Position numbers and translations under genes: made by a program. Under the pieces are notes generated by a model. That model had not been told where the DNA came from. It ran no database searches and saw nothing but the letters and a program-made list of their open reading frames with translations. Shown piece after piece: positions 7,850-17,362 of a stretch of DNA of 64,000 nt (its first letter is position 1; each line of letters starts with the position of its first letter). This stretch comes from an uncultured Bacteroidales bacterium (GTDB taxonomy: Bacteria > Bacteroidota > Bacteroidia > Bacteroidales > Bacteroidaceae): assembly GCA_902778625.1 (NCBI GenBank), contig CACYYM010000009.1, positions 1 to 64,000 on the forward strand, read 5' to 3'.

Positions 7850-10051
7850 TTATGAATTATGAATTGACTTTGTCAGTGTCAGGACGTTCTGGCCGTTGAT
7901 GCGTTCGTAGTTGATAGAGTCCATTAGTTCGCGGACAAGCAGTATGCCAAGTCCTCCTATGGGACGCTCTTCTGCCGAGAGTGTTGTGTCGGCAGCCGTA
8001 ACTTCAGTCGGATTGAATGGGATGCCGGAGTCGGAAATGATGAACTTCAGCCGACGGCCATTCGATGTGGCACGTATGTTCACGTCTCCTGTCGTTCCCT
8101 GTGGATAAGCATACTCCATGACATTGACCACGGTTTCCTCTACTGCAAGACGCAGCCTGCCTGTCAGCGACTTGTCGAGCGATAGGCTTTCTGCCACTTG
8201 CTTCACGAAAGAGCCGAGCTTCTCGACTTCCTTGACATCATTCTTCAGCGTAATGCCTTCGCCCATGATGCTTTGCTCCTGCAATGGTGTGTAGCTTAAT
8301 GCCAGCAATGTCAGGTCATCACTTTGTTCGGTCTCGCCGATGAACTTCTGCCAGCATTCGATAGCTGCCTCCACCAACTGCCTGGGGTTCGTGGTGCCCG
8401 CCTCAGCTATCATCTGCCCTACTCTATCCCTGCCGAAGAGTTTACCTTTGGCGTTGCGTGCCTCTGTAAGTCCGTCGGTATAGAGGAAGAGCGCCGAGCC
8501 AGGTTGCATCTGTATAGTCTGCATCTCATATTCGAAATCTTCGAAGAGGCCGACAGGCAAGTTGGGCATGGCTTCTAAGTTGGAAATCTCGGCTTTCGAG
8601 TTTTGAGTTCTGACCATGATTGGCAATTCATGACCTGCGTTGCAATAGTGCAAGTGTCCCGTTGGGAGGTCCAAGACGCCGACAAAGAGCGTGACGAAGA
8701 TGTTGGCCTTGTTGTTGCGACAGGCTGTCTCGTTGAGGCGCTTCATGATGTGTGACGGGTTGTCCTCGCGCGAAGCGATGTTACGGAAGAGTGCCTGCAT
8801 GATGGCCATAATGAGTGCCGAAGGTATGCCTTTGCCACTCACGTCGCCGATACAGAAGAAGAGTTTTCCATCGCGAACAAAAGCATTGTATAGATCACCG
8901 CCGACAGCTTTTGCCGGTATCAGCCGCCCTTCAACTTGGACATCGTCTATGTCCTTCATTGCCCCATCTTCTTCCGGAAGTAATGTCTGCTGGATGTTGT
9001 TCGCTATGTGAAGTTCGCCCGCCATGCGTTCCTGCTCCAAGGCTTGGCTTCTGAGTTTCTCTTCATCTTTAACAAAACGGCGAACGAGATAGAGCAGGAT
9101 GCCGAATGCCAGCAAAGAAAGCAACAGCAGGTGGTACCTCAACTCCAGGAGTGAGCCATAGACTTCGTCGTCGTAACAGACCACGGCTATCTGCCAATGT
9201 GGTATGCCCCTCATGTTTGTGACAAAGACAGAGCCATCGCGATCTCTTGTGTCAAAGTCTATAATCTTGCTCCGACCGTTGCTGCTTAGACGACGTTCTG
9301 CAGTACTATCGTTGACGAGGGAGGTGACGAACTCTACTTCCGTTCGCAGAGTGGAGTCTGCCGGACCAGCTATCAGTTCACCTTCCTCGGTAAGCAACAG
9401 ATCAAAAGATGATGGATATATGTGTCGGTAATTCAGCGTGTCGCCCAGGCTTTCCGTGTCAAGGTCAACACCTAACACAGCCACAGTATCTCCTGTGAAC
9501 TCATAGATGGGCACGGCATAGCTGACGAGCCTCATCTCGAGGTAGATATCGTCGTATGGCCCTACCCAACTGTTAGCCTTTTTCTCCTGAATATCTTTGT
9601 AGAAGCCGTCCTTCGTGTAGTCGAACTCGTCGCCTGCCACTTGCAGACACACAATGCCGGTATCTGTCCTCAACGCATAAGGTTCGAACAGCCTGCCCTT
9701 GTCCTTATAGTAACCGGGATTGAAGGAAATGCCACAACCTCTCATGTTAGGAGAGTATTTGGCAATCTGTGCCAAGATGTTGAACAAGGAGTCTGGGGTA
9801 GCGAGGTTGTTCTTCACCTCCATGATGTGACTCTTGAGGGTGCGTTCGGAGGCTTCGACGATACGTTTCGTGATGATGGCCTTCGTGGTCAGCTCCATCT
9901 CTGCATACTTCTCCAGTTCCACCTCCATCAAGCGATGGGTGTAGTAGTACTGCACGCCAGACAGCAACTCAAGAAGCAGAGCCGCTGTAATAACAATGAG
10001 AAGTCCTTTTCGTTTCTTGAGTGAGAGAACAAAACTCTTCAATTTACTCAT
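7850..10051 (-). CDS. Membrane sensor PP2C (RsbU/SpoIIE) phosphatase fused to HATPase anti-sigma kinase
   Basis: 733 residues. An N-terminal membrane helix (about 16-32) is followed by an extracytoplasmic dCache-like sensor (about 40-300, with the VGPYDD and VLGVDLDTE region), a second helix (about 310-332), a short coiled linker, a PP2C/SpoIIE phosphatase (about 365-570; VGGDLYNAF and IGDVSGKGIPSAL metal-binding motifs), and an RsbW-like HATPase domain (about 600-730; N-box EETVVNVMEYAY, G1 DSGIPFNP, G2 GGLGILLVRELMD). It can therefore in principle both remove and add phosphate on the STAS protein encoded next, in response to a periplasmic ligand; that is inference from family knowledge. A CAAAGATA box at 10088 is its likely promoter. 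Confidence 0.9.
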   Translation of the reverse strand: MSKLKSFVLSLKKRKGLLIVITAALLLELLSGVQYYYTHRLMEVELEKYAEMELTTKAIITKRIVEASERTLKSHIMEVKNNLATPDSLFNILAQIAKYSPNMRGCGISFNPGYYKDKGRLFEPYALRTDTGIVCLQVAGDEFDYTKDGFYKDIQEKKANSWVGPYDDIYLEMRLVSYAVPIYEFTGDTVAVLGVDLDTESLGDTLNYRHIYPSSFDLLLTEEGELIAGPADSTLRTEVEFVTSLVNDSTAERRLSSNGRSKIIDFDTRDRDGSVFVTNMRGIPHWQIAVVCYDDEVYGSLLELRYHLLLLSLLAFGILLYLVRRFVKDEEKLRSQALEQERMAGELHIANNIQQTLLPEEDGAMKDIDDVQVEGRLIPAKAVGGDLYNAFVRDGKLFFCIGDVSGKGIPSALIMAIMQALFRNIASREDNPSHIMKRLNETACRNNKANIFVTLFVGVLDLPTGHLHYCNAGHELPIMVRTQNSKAEISNLEAMPNLPVGLFEDFEYEMQTIQMQPGSALFLYTDGLTEARNAKGKLFGRDRVGQMIAEAGTTNPRQLVEAAIECWQKFIGETEQSDDLTLLALSYTPLQEQSIMGEGITLKNDVKEVEKLGSFVKQVAESLSLDKSLTGRLRLAVEETVVNVMEYAYPQGTTGDVNIRATSNGRRLKFIISDSGIPFNPTEVTAADTTLSAEERPIGGLGILLVRELMDSINYERINGQNVLTLTKSIHNS

Positions 10052-10087
10052 TCAGGTCAGTAGTTATAATCAACACTCATTGCTCTA

Positions 10088-10095
10088 CAAAGATA
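10088..10095 (-). promoter_or_regulatory. Probable -7 box (TATCTTTG) of phosphatase-STAS-barrel operon
   Basis: On the minus strand this reads TATCTTTG, a match to the Bacteroidetes TAnnTTTG -7 element, 37 bp upstream of the phosphatase ATG. Confidence 0.7.
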
Positions 10096-10211
10096 CGCTT
10101 TTTTTGTTAAGAAACGATATCCTATACCTTACTTTTTGCAGAAAAAACGAAGAAATCCTCCTTACCCTCTCAAAGCAGGGGGGAAACGACATGTGGAATA
10201 ATTGAAAACAC

Positions 10212-10327
10212 AACGTGTGTCATCGGTAAACATCACGTGTGAAGTTTGAGATTTTCACGTATGAAGTTGGGGATCTTCACGTGTGAAGTTTGAGATTATA
10301 ACACGTGAAGTTTGAGAACATAACGTG
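10212..10327. repeat. Family-2 array: six units of a CACGTG repeat, 22-bp period
   Basis: CACGTG-like cores start at 10212 (aacgtg), 10234, 10256 (cacgta), 10278, about 10300-10302 and 10322 (aacgtg), a 22-bp period with one small slip. Spacers are gaagtttgagat-like. It lies between two divergent promoters. Confidence 0.85.
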
Positions 10328-10472
10328 CCTAGTTGGTAATTAGACACAGAACGCGGGCAAGGGACACGGGGAACACTCCTCCAAAGCCTCAATTACAGGC
10401 GATAGCTCACCCTCATATTTCCTCTTTAGAAAAAATCCAATCCCAAGCAATGATTCTCTCGGATATTTTTTG

Positions 10473-10480
10473 TAACTTTG
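10473..10480 (+). promoter_or_regulatory. Probable -7 box (TAACTTTG) of thioredoxin-fold lipoprotein gene
   Basis: TAACTTTG matches the Bacteroidetes -7 consensus and lies 43 bp before the ATG at 10524. Confidence 0.7.
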
Positions 10481-10523
10481 CATTGTCATTAATAATAATG
10501 TTTCTATTTGCATCACTTAAATC

Positions 10524-11084
10524 ATGACCAACCTTTTTCGATTCAGAGAAAAAACTAAGGGCATAGGGCATCTTGTCCTCTGCACCCTGATGCTGTCGCT
10601 GATTTCATGCATGCACGATGATGTGGAGCCTGCCGACTCAACTATGCTTGTTAAGGTTGGGGATCAAGTCCCTAGTTTTATCCTTACATCTTCTGATGGA
10701 AAAGAATTGACATCCTCTTCGCTTAGCGGACATGTTTACATCCTGAATTTCTTCGACACAGGATGTCCCGACTGTCAGAAGGAATTTCCTGTCATGCAGC
10801 AGGTCTATGACAAATATGAGGGAAACGTACCCATCTTGAATGTGCCACGCAGCCAAACAAAAGAAGAAGTAAGCGTCTATTGGGAAGAAGCGGGATTTAC
10901 CATGCCCTTCTATATCCCCCAAGACAAAAATCTGTATTATAAGTTTGCTACTAAGACCATTCCACGTACTTATATAGTAAATGCTAAAGGTAAAGTGGTT
11001 GCAGCCTATTCCGACGCTCCAATCGCAGATCTGATTTCAATCGAGCAGCACCTGCAACAGTTGCTTGCCAAGGGCGGTAACTGA
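10524..11084 (+). CDS. TlpA/ResA-like thioredoxin-fold lipoprotein
   Basis: 186 residues. An N-terminal hydrophobic stretch ends in a lipobox (LISC), so the mature protein should be lipid-anchored in the envelope. The rest is a thioredoxin fold of the AhpC-TSA/TlpA type: KVGDQVPSFILTSSDGK start, then the redox motif CPDC in FFDTGCPDCQKEFP near residue 90, and a cis-proline region around KTIPRTYIV. Such proteins reduce disulfides or serve in stress and cytochrome maturation in the periplasm; the partner here is unknown. It has its own promoter (10473) and is followed by a bidirectional terminator (11148), so it is probably monocistronic. Confidence 0.88.
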   Translation: MTNLFRFREKTKGIGHLVLCTLMLSLISCMHDDVEPADSTMLVKVGDQVPSFILTSSDGKELTSSSLSGHVYILNFFDTGCPDCQKEFPVMQQVYDKYEGNVPILNVPRSQTKEEVSVYWEEAGFTMPFYIPQDKNLYYKFATKTIPRTYIVNAKGKVVAAYSDAPIADLISIEQHLQQLLAKGGN

Positions 11085-11147
11085 TAAAACAAAGTCCCTT
11101 TCAATTAAAGCCAACGTTACCTGTTTATTCACGCACACCCACGCAAA

Positions 11148-11185
11148 AAGAGAGCTGCATAATCCTAAGACTATGCAGCTCTCTT
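11148..11185. terminator. Bidirectional rho-independent terminator between convergent genes
   Basis: A perfect 14-bp inverted repeat (AAGAGAGCTGCATA / TATGCAGCTCTCTT) with a 10-nt loop is followed by TTTAGTTTAT on the plus strand and TTTGCG after the stem TT on the minus strand. It separates the lipoprotein gene from the end of the pilus operon. Confidence 0.85.
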
Positions 11186-11239
11186 TAGTTTATATCTTGC
11201 CTCTCTTGATGAGGGCGCTTGAAGCTAATTCACCATGCA

Positions 11240-14200
11240 TCAGTAGCTGAACTTCTTCACCTGTCTCAGGTCATCAGTTTTGGCTGTTACCACGTAGACA
11301 CCCTTTGGCATACGGAATCGGTGTTCACTGAAGTCTGGTTTTGCAGAATAAACCCGACGTCCACCGACATCAAAGACATTCACTTCTGTGATGGGTTGTC
11401 CTGTCGTTGAAGTCACAACGACAATACCATCCTCACCATAGATTTGCAGACTGCTCTCGGCAATTGCACGCTGGATGCTGGATGCTTGTACGATGAAGAA
11501 GCGGTTCTGCGTACGGCCAGGCATACGGGTAGACATTCCTGAGTAGAGGGGCACTGCTTCATCTGTCTTAGCATCATAGAGCATCAGGCTGTCGCCCAGA
11601 GACTCAACACCCTGGAAGGTAACTGTTGCAGGCTCGTCACTATTGCTCTCAATGCCAATGGGCAGTACTAAGAAGTCGTGAATGCGGTTGATGCTGGTAG
11701 CCAAACGACCTGTCAACGTGTAAACTACAGGTATGCTGGAACTGATATCGCTGACGGTGAACGTTGCAAGGTCTTCCTCTGGCAGGAATTGATTGCTGGC
11801 AGCTGCACTCTTAATCACACTGGCATCACTCTGGTTGCCGTCGCGTTCTGCATGAATGATGAACTCACCCCTATAATGCAATCCGTCAGGAGTTGAGGAC
11901 GCTGTTCTTGGAGTATGTGTCATCATGTCGGTGGTGTACTTCAAAGTGATTTCGCTGACATTATCGCCCTTACTCTTTACGAAGAAACCATAGCGCGCAG
12001 GAACAATCGTCTGACCCTGCAAGCCAGAACCTTCACCATCATCGTATGCTGCGAAATTCATGTCTGTCCACTTCCAGGAAGTTCCATTAGGATTCAAGTC
12101 GGGATTCTTTGGATCTAACTCGCTATCCTTCATCACAAGGAAGTAAGGCATTATGACATCGCTATTCTTTGCGAAGAACTTCTGCATGTCAAGACCGCAG
12201 ATGAACGGGTTGCCAGCAAGGAAATAGCCTATGCTGCCTTGTCCTTCGTTCTTTAACGTTACTTCGTATTCTTCGGGTGCAGTAGTGCCGTCATCTGGTG
12301 TTGCGAAGTAGTCAGAACGCAAACGACCTCGGTTGTTCAATGTTACGGTGTTCTCTGCTGTAGCTCCATCAGGCAATTCACGTCCATCATCAATGTAAAC
12401 ACGTACGCGCCTTTCTATAGTATAGTTCTTTGTCCAGTCCCAAATATCGTAATACTGGTCATCCTTAGGAAGACGGAAGACTGTTCTCACGTTTTCGCTA
12501 TTGTAGGGGGTCTTCAAGTTATTGATGGGCATCACGCTGAAACCACCATTGTCGTAGGGCACGGTATGATCATTGTGCGCACCACTCCAAGAGCCGCGAA
12601 CTGCAACATTAATCTTACTGTCACCGAAAGGCTTATATACCAGACGGCTCAGATAATCATCTGCATTAGTGCTATCCCACTCAAAAGCATGACCAGCTCC
12701 TGTCCACTCACCTTCTTCACTCCAACCGAGGTTTTCTGTTTGGCTGGCATCGTCAGCAGACCAGACGGCACCACGTTCGTAGAGCACAGCCTTAGCTTTG
12801 TCCCACTGACGCTGATAGACAGCAGGTGCAAAGCGGTCGTAGTCAAGACCTGAGGGATAAGTGCCGCTAATGCCCTTCATTTCGAAATGATTGGTCACAT
12901 CGAAGTTGATGGGCTCGAAGTATGTGGTCTCCTGTCGGCCGCTCCATGATGGTGCGTACCATTCTCCAGAAAGTGTTCCCTGCAAGGGTGAGCTAGCAAG
13001 GCTCCAGAGGTTCTTGGACAATGCGAACTCAACCCAAGCCTTCGTATAGTCGAGCATGTGGGCATTTACCAACTCTGTTTCCGGCTGGAATGCGATGCTG
13101 TCGCAGACGTTATCAACATACAGTTCTGTTATCATATCACCCGGTGTGCGATACGAAACGTCTGTGTCAGTCCATTCATGAGCCTGGAAGTCGTAGCGGA
13201 TTAGTGGTGATGCTGTTGAACGCAAAGCCGGGAAACCAGTCAGATTTCCTTCGCCATCAACTTCATCGCCATCATCATAGAGTTCAGATGCAGGAGCCGT
13301 TTCACTTGTCATCATCAGGATATTTGTGACATAGAGCGGAGCAAAGCCCTGCATACGGCTACGATCGGCTGGAGTAACATAGTTCGTAGTGTTTGGATTA
13401 TCACCTTCCTTACCATTCGGGAGGTAACGGTTCTTCAGATTCGTTCCGTTGTAAGCATACAGTTCATCGTAGTCTGCACGGCGCCAATTCTCATCATTAC
13501 TCCAGTCTGTGTTTCCTGCACCTCCGGTCCAAACCTCATAGTCAGGCACAATCTTGATAATGATGTCTCCATTACCATTACAGGTGAACTGTAATCCTTC
13601 ATTCAAGTCTTCAATGAAATAGTATCGGAGAGTGTAGCTGTAACCTTCACGTACTTGGAACTTCTTATCGAAATGAATCTTCAACAGACGTTCTTCCTCT
13701 CCATTTTCCCAGAATTGATCTGCTCTACCAACCAAGTAATCAATCTTACCAACATCTGGAACCCACGAGTTGTTCTCGTCCATCACAATATTATCCATGA
13801 TGTAACGCTGCATGATACTGTCTGTAGAATTGGCAATTCTCACATAAGAAAGGGCACTACCTGGATTGTCATCTTTCTTTATGCCAACACATTTTGGTGT
13901 GATAACGTTGATATCGCGCAGAGGAATGTGCAAATCATTGTAAACACCATCACCATGATCGACGAGCTTCTCGAACTGGCTCTTCGAGATACGTACACTC
14001 AGTGTTCCCAAACCTGCAGGATAATGCTTCTCACTGAATCCTACCTTCATGTGGGGAGCATGATCGCTCACCCTCACCTTGAAGGGCTGTGGTTCAGCAC
14101 AGATGTATACGAAATCTTTGGCAGCCTCGTTGATATTAGCTTCGATGGGTATTGCAACGAACTTCACATACTTTATAGTATCGCCAAGGTAAATCTCATT

Positions 14201-17200
14201 TACAACATTATCATCATTTATCTGTACATCCACAATCTTCGTGTGGATAGCGAGTTGTGGCTTGCTGCCATCAGTAGGATTGGCTAACGACCGCAAGTAC
14301 TCAAGCATCCTTTCTGTAAACGCTGGTATATTTTGATAGAGCGGGTTAACGCCAAACCTAATGTTAGGATCATAGAGGGTGGTCACATCCGGATTCATGA
14401 AACGGAAGCACCTGACAGCATCGTAGAGATATATTCTTCTTTCCACTTGTACACCATCCACTTCTTCATAATAAGTAGTGTACTGCTGCATATAGTTCTC
14501 CACGGTAGCAGGGATGCTATCTACACCTTCCGACTTGGGCACACCCAACCACCAATCGAAATAAACCTCATCCATGACAACGTAATCGCCATCCGGATGT
14601 TCGCCATCTTGGTCTTCATAGCCATCTACCTTTGTATAGCCAGTCAACTCCATGGCAAAGGTCTGAGTGGTGTATTCGCAGAACTCCAGATCTTCAATAG
14701 AAAGACCACCGATGGTACCCACAATCTGAATCTTGGGCACGAACCACAAGATAGAGCGGTTAGAACACTCGTTGAGCACATTGAAAAGAAACTCTGTGAT
14801 AAAGTCAATGTCCTCTAGTTCTGATGACGTCATGGGATTCTTGCCATGTAAAGTCGTTAACAATGCATAGTTGTGATAGAAATCCCATGCAAAGCCACCC
14901 ATGGCACCATTGAAGATCAAACGCCTCTGACCGCCGGCAGTACTCTGACCATAGACAGTGTTTTCTTCATCAAGTGCCATCTGTGCGAAAGAGAATTCTG
15001 GATGGTCAGCGAAACAAGGACTCCACTGGAAATTACCATAGACCACATTGTTGTTTATTGTATCACGCATCATCGATGCAGCGAAAGCAGCCTGGTAAAC
15101 ATCCTTATATTCTGCAACATCGTACATACCTGAATCAATGTTCTCCTGCAGGTCGTGACCATTGACGTTAATGCCCATGGCAGCCAACCCCTCTTGGAAC
15201 CTCAGCAAGAAGTTGTCCCAATCCAGATAGATGAACGAGAGATATTGTCTGTCTGCTTCTGCAACTGTTGTTGTGGATTCTTCGAGACCAGTAGAAAGAA
15301 GAAGACTCTCAAAGTTGGTCTCCAACTGTATCACATCCAGATCACCGCCGCAAAGAGGTGTCGTCAACTGAGGTCCTACTTCAGGCAACTGGGCATACAC
15401 CCACACATCATCAAGGAAGTAGTCACCACCAGAGGTTGAAGCGCAATTGTTTTCAATCTTCAGTTCATAGCTCACACAAGGATCGTTGAGGAAGAACTCA
15501 AAGTAGAACTGTTGCCAGCAATATCCATCTGACCCTGCTGCAGTAGAGTTAGTTAGACCGGTTGCTCCATATCTTCTATACTGCTGACTGATCTGACCTG
15601 GGCAGAACGCATAAACCACCTTATCCGGCTGTCCCGGTGTTTTACCAATCACCTTCAGGATAACGCTGCCTGGAACAGTAGTAGCACTGGCTGCAATAGC
15701 AGACATCCAGCCTGAGCACATCATCTTCGTACCCATACAGAATGTACCTGTAAACGGCACGCTGGCTACTGTACCAGGTAGGTCGGAGGCATCAATGTAG
15801 AGGAAACCAGATTCTAAGTTAGGGTTAAGAATTTCACCGGTTTTCCTACTAACTGGATTTATGTCCAATGCTTGATGAGCTGTGTTACCAACACCATACT
15901 CACCCCATACACAATAGTTAAATACATTATTTCCAAAAGGAGCAAAGGCATAGTTTGACTTTTGAGGGTTCAAAGGCAAAGCAGAATTGTTTGCTATTGT
16001 AAGGTTACCTGCAGTGTTTCCTGCATAAGTCGTCGTGCCTGTAGGAGTGACAAAAGTCTGTCCCTTAGGATAGTCGAAATCGATATGAGCAACAGGATCC
16101 TTGCCGCCTACTAACTCGCGAAGTCCCTGAGGTGAACGAGGTTGCAACTCAGGTCGAGCGTTGGCGCCTACAACATCCATCCATGGATAAACTTCACTAT
16201 TATCGTCGAAGATAAGGGTAAACTTTGCCAATTGGAATCGTGTGGTACTGTTAGCACCGGTACGGGCATACACCTTGATCTCTGCATAACCACCAGAGGG
16301 AACCACTCCGCTTGCAGGATACTGGAACTCTACCAATCGACGGCGATGGGTTGCGGCATTAGCGTAGTCTGGATTAGTTGGAGCACTGATAAAGGCTGCA
16401 TTTCTAATACCAGCATTATTATAATTGGTTATCTCAATTTGAACATAATCATTGCTCGTGATATTCTGCAGGTTCTGGTCAGCAGCATTATTTGGATTAC
16501 CATTGGTATAGAACCAATAATCCCATAGCTCCAAATCCAGAGGCACGAGATCAGCCCTAATGGTGTTATAAGCATTAGAGATACGGCGTGTGGGGAAGTG
16601 GATTGTATGCTCTTCTAGCCAATTATTACTGCCATAAGTCATTGCCGTGAGCTTGCGTGCCATTACGTTGGCATCGACCAATTCAAAATAATGACGAAGG
16701 GTCAGCGAAGGCTCAGTGAGATTACCTGCGTTGGCACCATTAGCTTGGCCTGGATTCTGATATGCCAAATCACTGTATCGTGATAAGTCTGCACCAATAA
16801 CGAGACGGTCTTGTCCATTCGGCAGGCGAACTTGAATACTATGTGTGACAGCTTGAGTGTTATTATTATTGCCAATTCGCTTGACACCACTTCCCATCAC
16901 CAAACCATTATTGTAAACAAAAGCACGCTTATTGGAATTATAGATACCATCGTGCAGAGGCAACTCACTGGTGCCATTATAGTAATACCAACGCTGGTAA
17001 TTAGTGTGCTGAGAATTTGATCCAGCATTATTGGTAGTAAGGAACACACGTGACCATTCGTTATGCCGTACATAATGAGTAACACGGTATTCCGAGATAT
17101 TTTGTACTTGAATTCCGCTATAGGGATTCGCCTTCATGCCTTCTCCCTTCTGCAGGAACTCGGGCGGGAAGGCTTCCATCCCCTCGGCTCTGTTAGCAAT

Positions 17201-17347
17201 GTACCCCTGTTTATGAATGACATTAGCACTAACACGCGTGCCATTTGTATATGTTTGTGCCTGCACACTACTGAAGACACCCATACTTGCCAGAAGCAGT
17301 ACGGCAACGCGACGGGAGCATTTATTAAAAGTGTATGTTATATTCAT
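11240..17347 (-). CDS. 2035-residue surface protein, probable pilus tip/adhesin with T9SS-type C-terminus
   Basis: A signal peptide (cleavage near VQAQ, about residue 31) is followed by about 1900 residues with no domain I can name, rich in Asn, Thr and aromatic residues as in large beta-sandwich surface proteins. The last 80 residues (GQPITEVNVFDVGGRRVYSA, MPKGVYVVTAK, then VKKFSY) look like a type A sorting domain of the type IX secretion system. In Porphyromonas the mfa operon ends with Mfa5, a large T9SS-secreted tip component; the position and C-terminus here fit that role, although I see no clear von Willebrand A domain. It starts 16 bp after the preceding pilin gene and ends the operon at the terminator at 11148. 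Confidence 0.7.
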   Translation of the reverse strand: MNITYTFNKCSRRVAVLLLASMGVFSSVQAQTYTNGTRVSANVIHKQGYIANRAEGMEAFPPEFLQKGEGMKANPYSGIQVQNISEYRVTHYVRHNEWSRVFLTTNNAGSNSQHTNYQRWYYYNGTSELPLHDGIYNSNKRAFVYNNGLVMGSGVKRIGNNNNTQAVTHSIQVRLPNGQDRLVIGADLSRYSDLAYQNPGQANGANAGNLTEPSLTLRHYFELVDANVMARKLTAMTYGSNNWLEEHTIHFPTRRISNAYNTIRADLVPLDLELWDYWFYTNGNPNNAADQNLQNITSNDYVQIEITNYNNAGIRNAAFISAPTNPDYANAATHRRRLVEFQYPASGVVPSGGYAEIKVYARTGANSTTRFQLAKFTLIFDDNSEVYPWMDVVGANARPELQPRSPQGLRELVGGKDPVAHIDFDYPKGQTFVTPTGTTTYAGNTAGNLTIANNSALPLNPQKSNYAFAPFGNNVFNYCVWGEYGVGNTAHQALDINPVSRKTGEILNPNLESGFLYIDASDLPGTVASVPFTGTFCMGTKMMCSGWMSAIAASATTVPGSVILKVIGKTPGQPDKVVYAFCPGQISQQYRRYGATGLTNSTAAGSDGYCWQQFYFEFFLNDPCVSYELKIENNCASTSGGDYFLDDVWVYAQLPEVGPQLTTPLCGGDLDVIQLETNFESLLLSTGLEESTTTVAEADRQYLSFIYLDWDNFLLRFQEGLAAMGINVNGHDLQENIDSGMYDVAEYKDVYQAAFAASMMRDTINNNVVYGNFQWSPCFADHPEFSFAQMALDEENTVYGQSTAGGQRRLIFNGAMGGFAWDFYHNYALLTTLHGKNPMTSSELEDIDFITEFLFNVLNECSNRSILWFVPKIQIVGTIGGLSIEDLEFCEYTTQTFAMELTGYTKVDGYEDQDGEHPDGDYVVMDEVYFDWWLGVPKSEGVDSIPATVENYMQQYTTYYEEVDGVQVERRIYLYDAVRCFRFMNPDVTTLYDPNIRFGVNPLYQNIPAFTERMLEYLRSLANPTDGSKPQLAIHTKIVDVQINDDNVVNEIYLGDTIKYVKFVAIPIEANINEAAKDFVYICAEPQPFKVRVSDHAPHMKVGFSEKHYPAGLGTLSVRISKSQFEKLVDHGDGVYNDLHIPLRDINVITPKCVGIKKDDNPGSALSYVRIANSTDSIMQRYIMDNIVMDENNSWVPDVGKIDYLVGRADQFWENGEEERLLKIHFDKKFQVREGYSYTLRYYFIEDLNEGLQFTCNGNGDIIIKIVPDYEVWTGGAGNTDWSNDENWRRADYDELYAYNGTNLKNRYLPNGKEGDNPNTTNYVTPADRSRMQGFAPLYVTNILMMTSETAPASELYDDGDEVDGEGNLTGFPALRSTASPLIRYDFQAHEWTDTDVSYRTPGDMITELYVDNVCDSIAFQPETELVNAHMLDYTKAWVEFALSKNLWSLASSPLQGTLSGEWYAPSWSGRQETTYFEPINFDVTNHFEMKGISGTYPSGLDYDRFAPAVYQRQWDKAKAVLYERGAVWSADDASQTENLGWSEEGEWTGAGHAFEWDSTNADDYLSRLVYKPFGDSKINVAVRGSWSGAHNDHTVPYDNGGFSVMPINNLKTPYNSENVRTVFRLPKDDQYYDIWDWTKNYTIERRVRVYIDDGRELPDGATAENTVTLNNRGRLRSDYFATPDDGTTAPEEYEVTLKNEGQGSIGYFLAGNPFICGLDMQKFFAKNSDVIMPYFLVMKDSELDPKNPDLNPNGTSWKWTDMNFAAYDDGEGSGLQGQTIVPARYGFFVKSKGDNVSEITLKYTTDMMTHTPRTASSTPDGLHYRGEFIIHAERDGNQSDASVIKSAAASNQFLPEEDLATFTVSDISSSIPVVYTLTGRLATSINRIHDFLVLPIGIESNSDEPATVTFQGVESLGDSLMLYDAKTDEAVPLYSGMSTRMPGRTQNRFFIVQASSIQRAIAESSLQIYGEDGIVVVTSTTGQPITEVNVFDVGGRRVYSAKPDFSEHRFRMPKGVYVVTAKTDDLRQVKKFSY

Positions 17348-17362
17348 CGTAGTGAAACCTGC

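Larger units (their letters stand above)
10052..10523. other. Divergent intergenic region with two promoters and a CACGTG array
   Basis: This 472-bp gap holds the minus-strand promoter at 10088, the family-2 repeat array 10212-10327 and the plus-strand promoter at 10473. I see no convincing gene in it. Confidence 0.7.
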
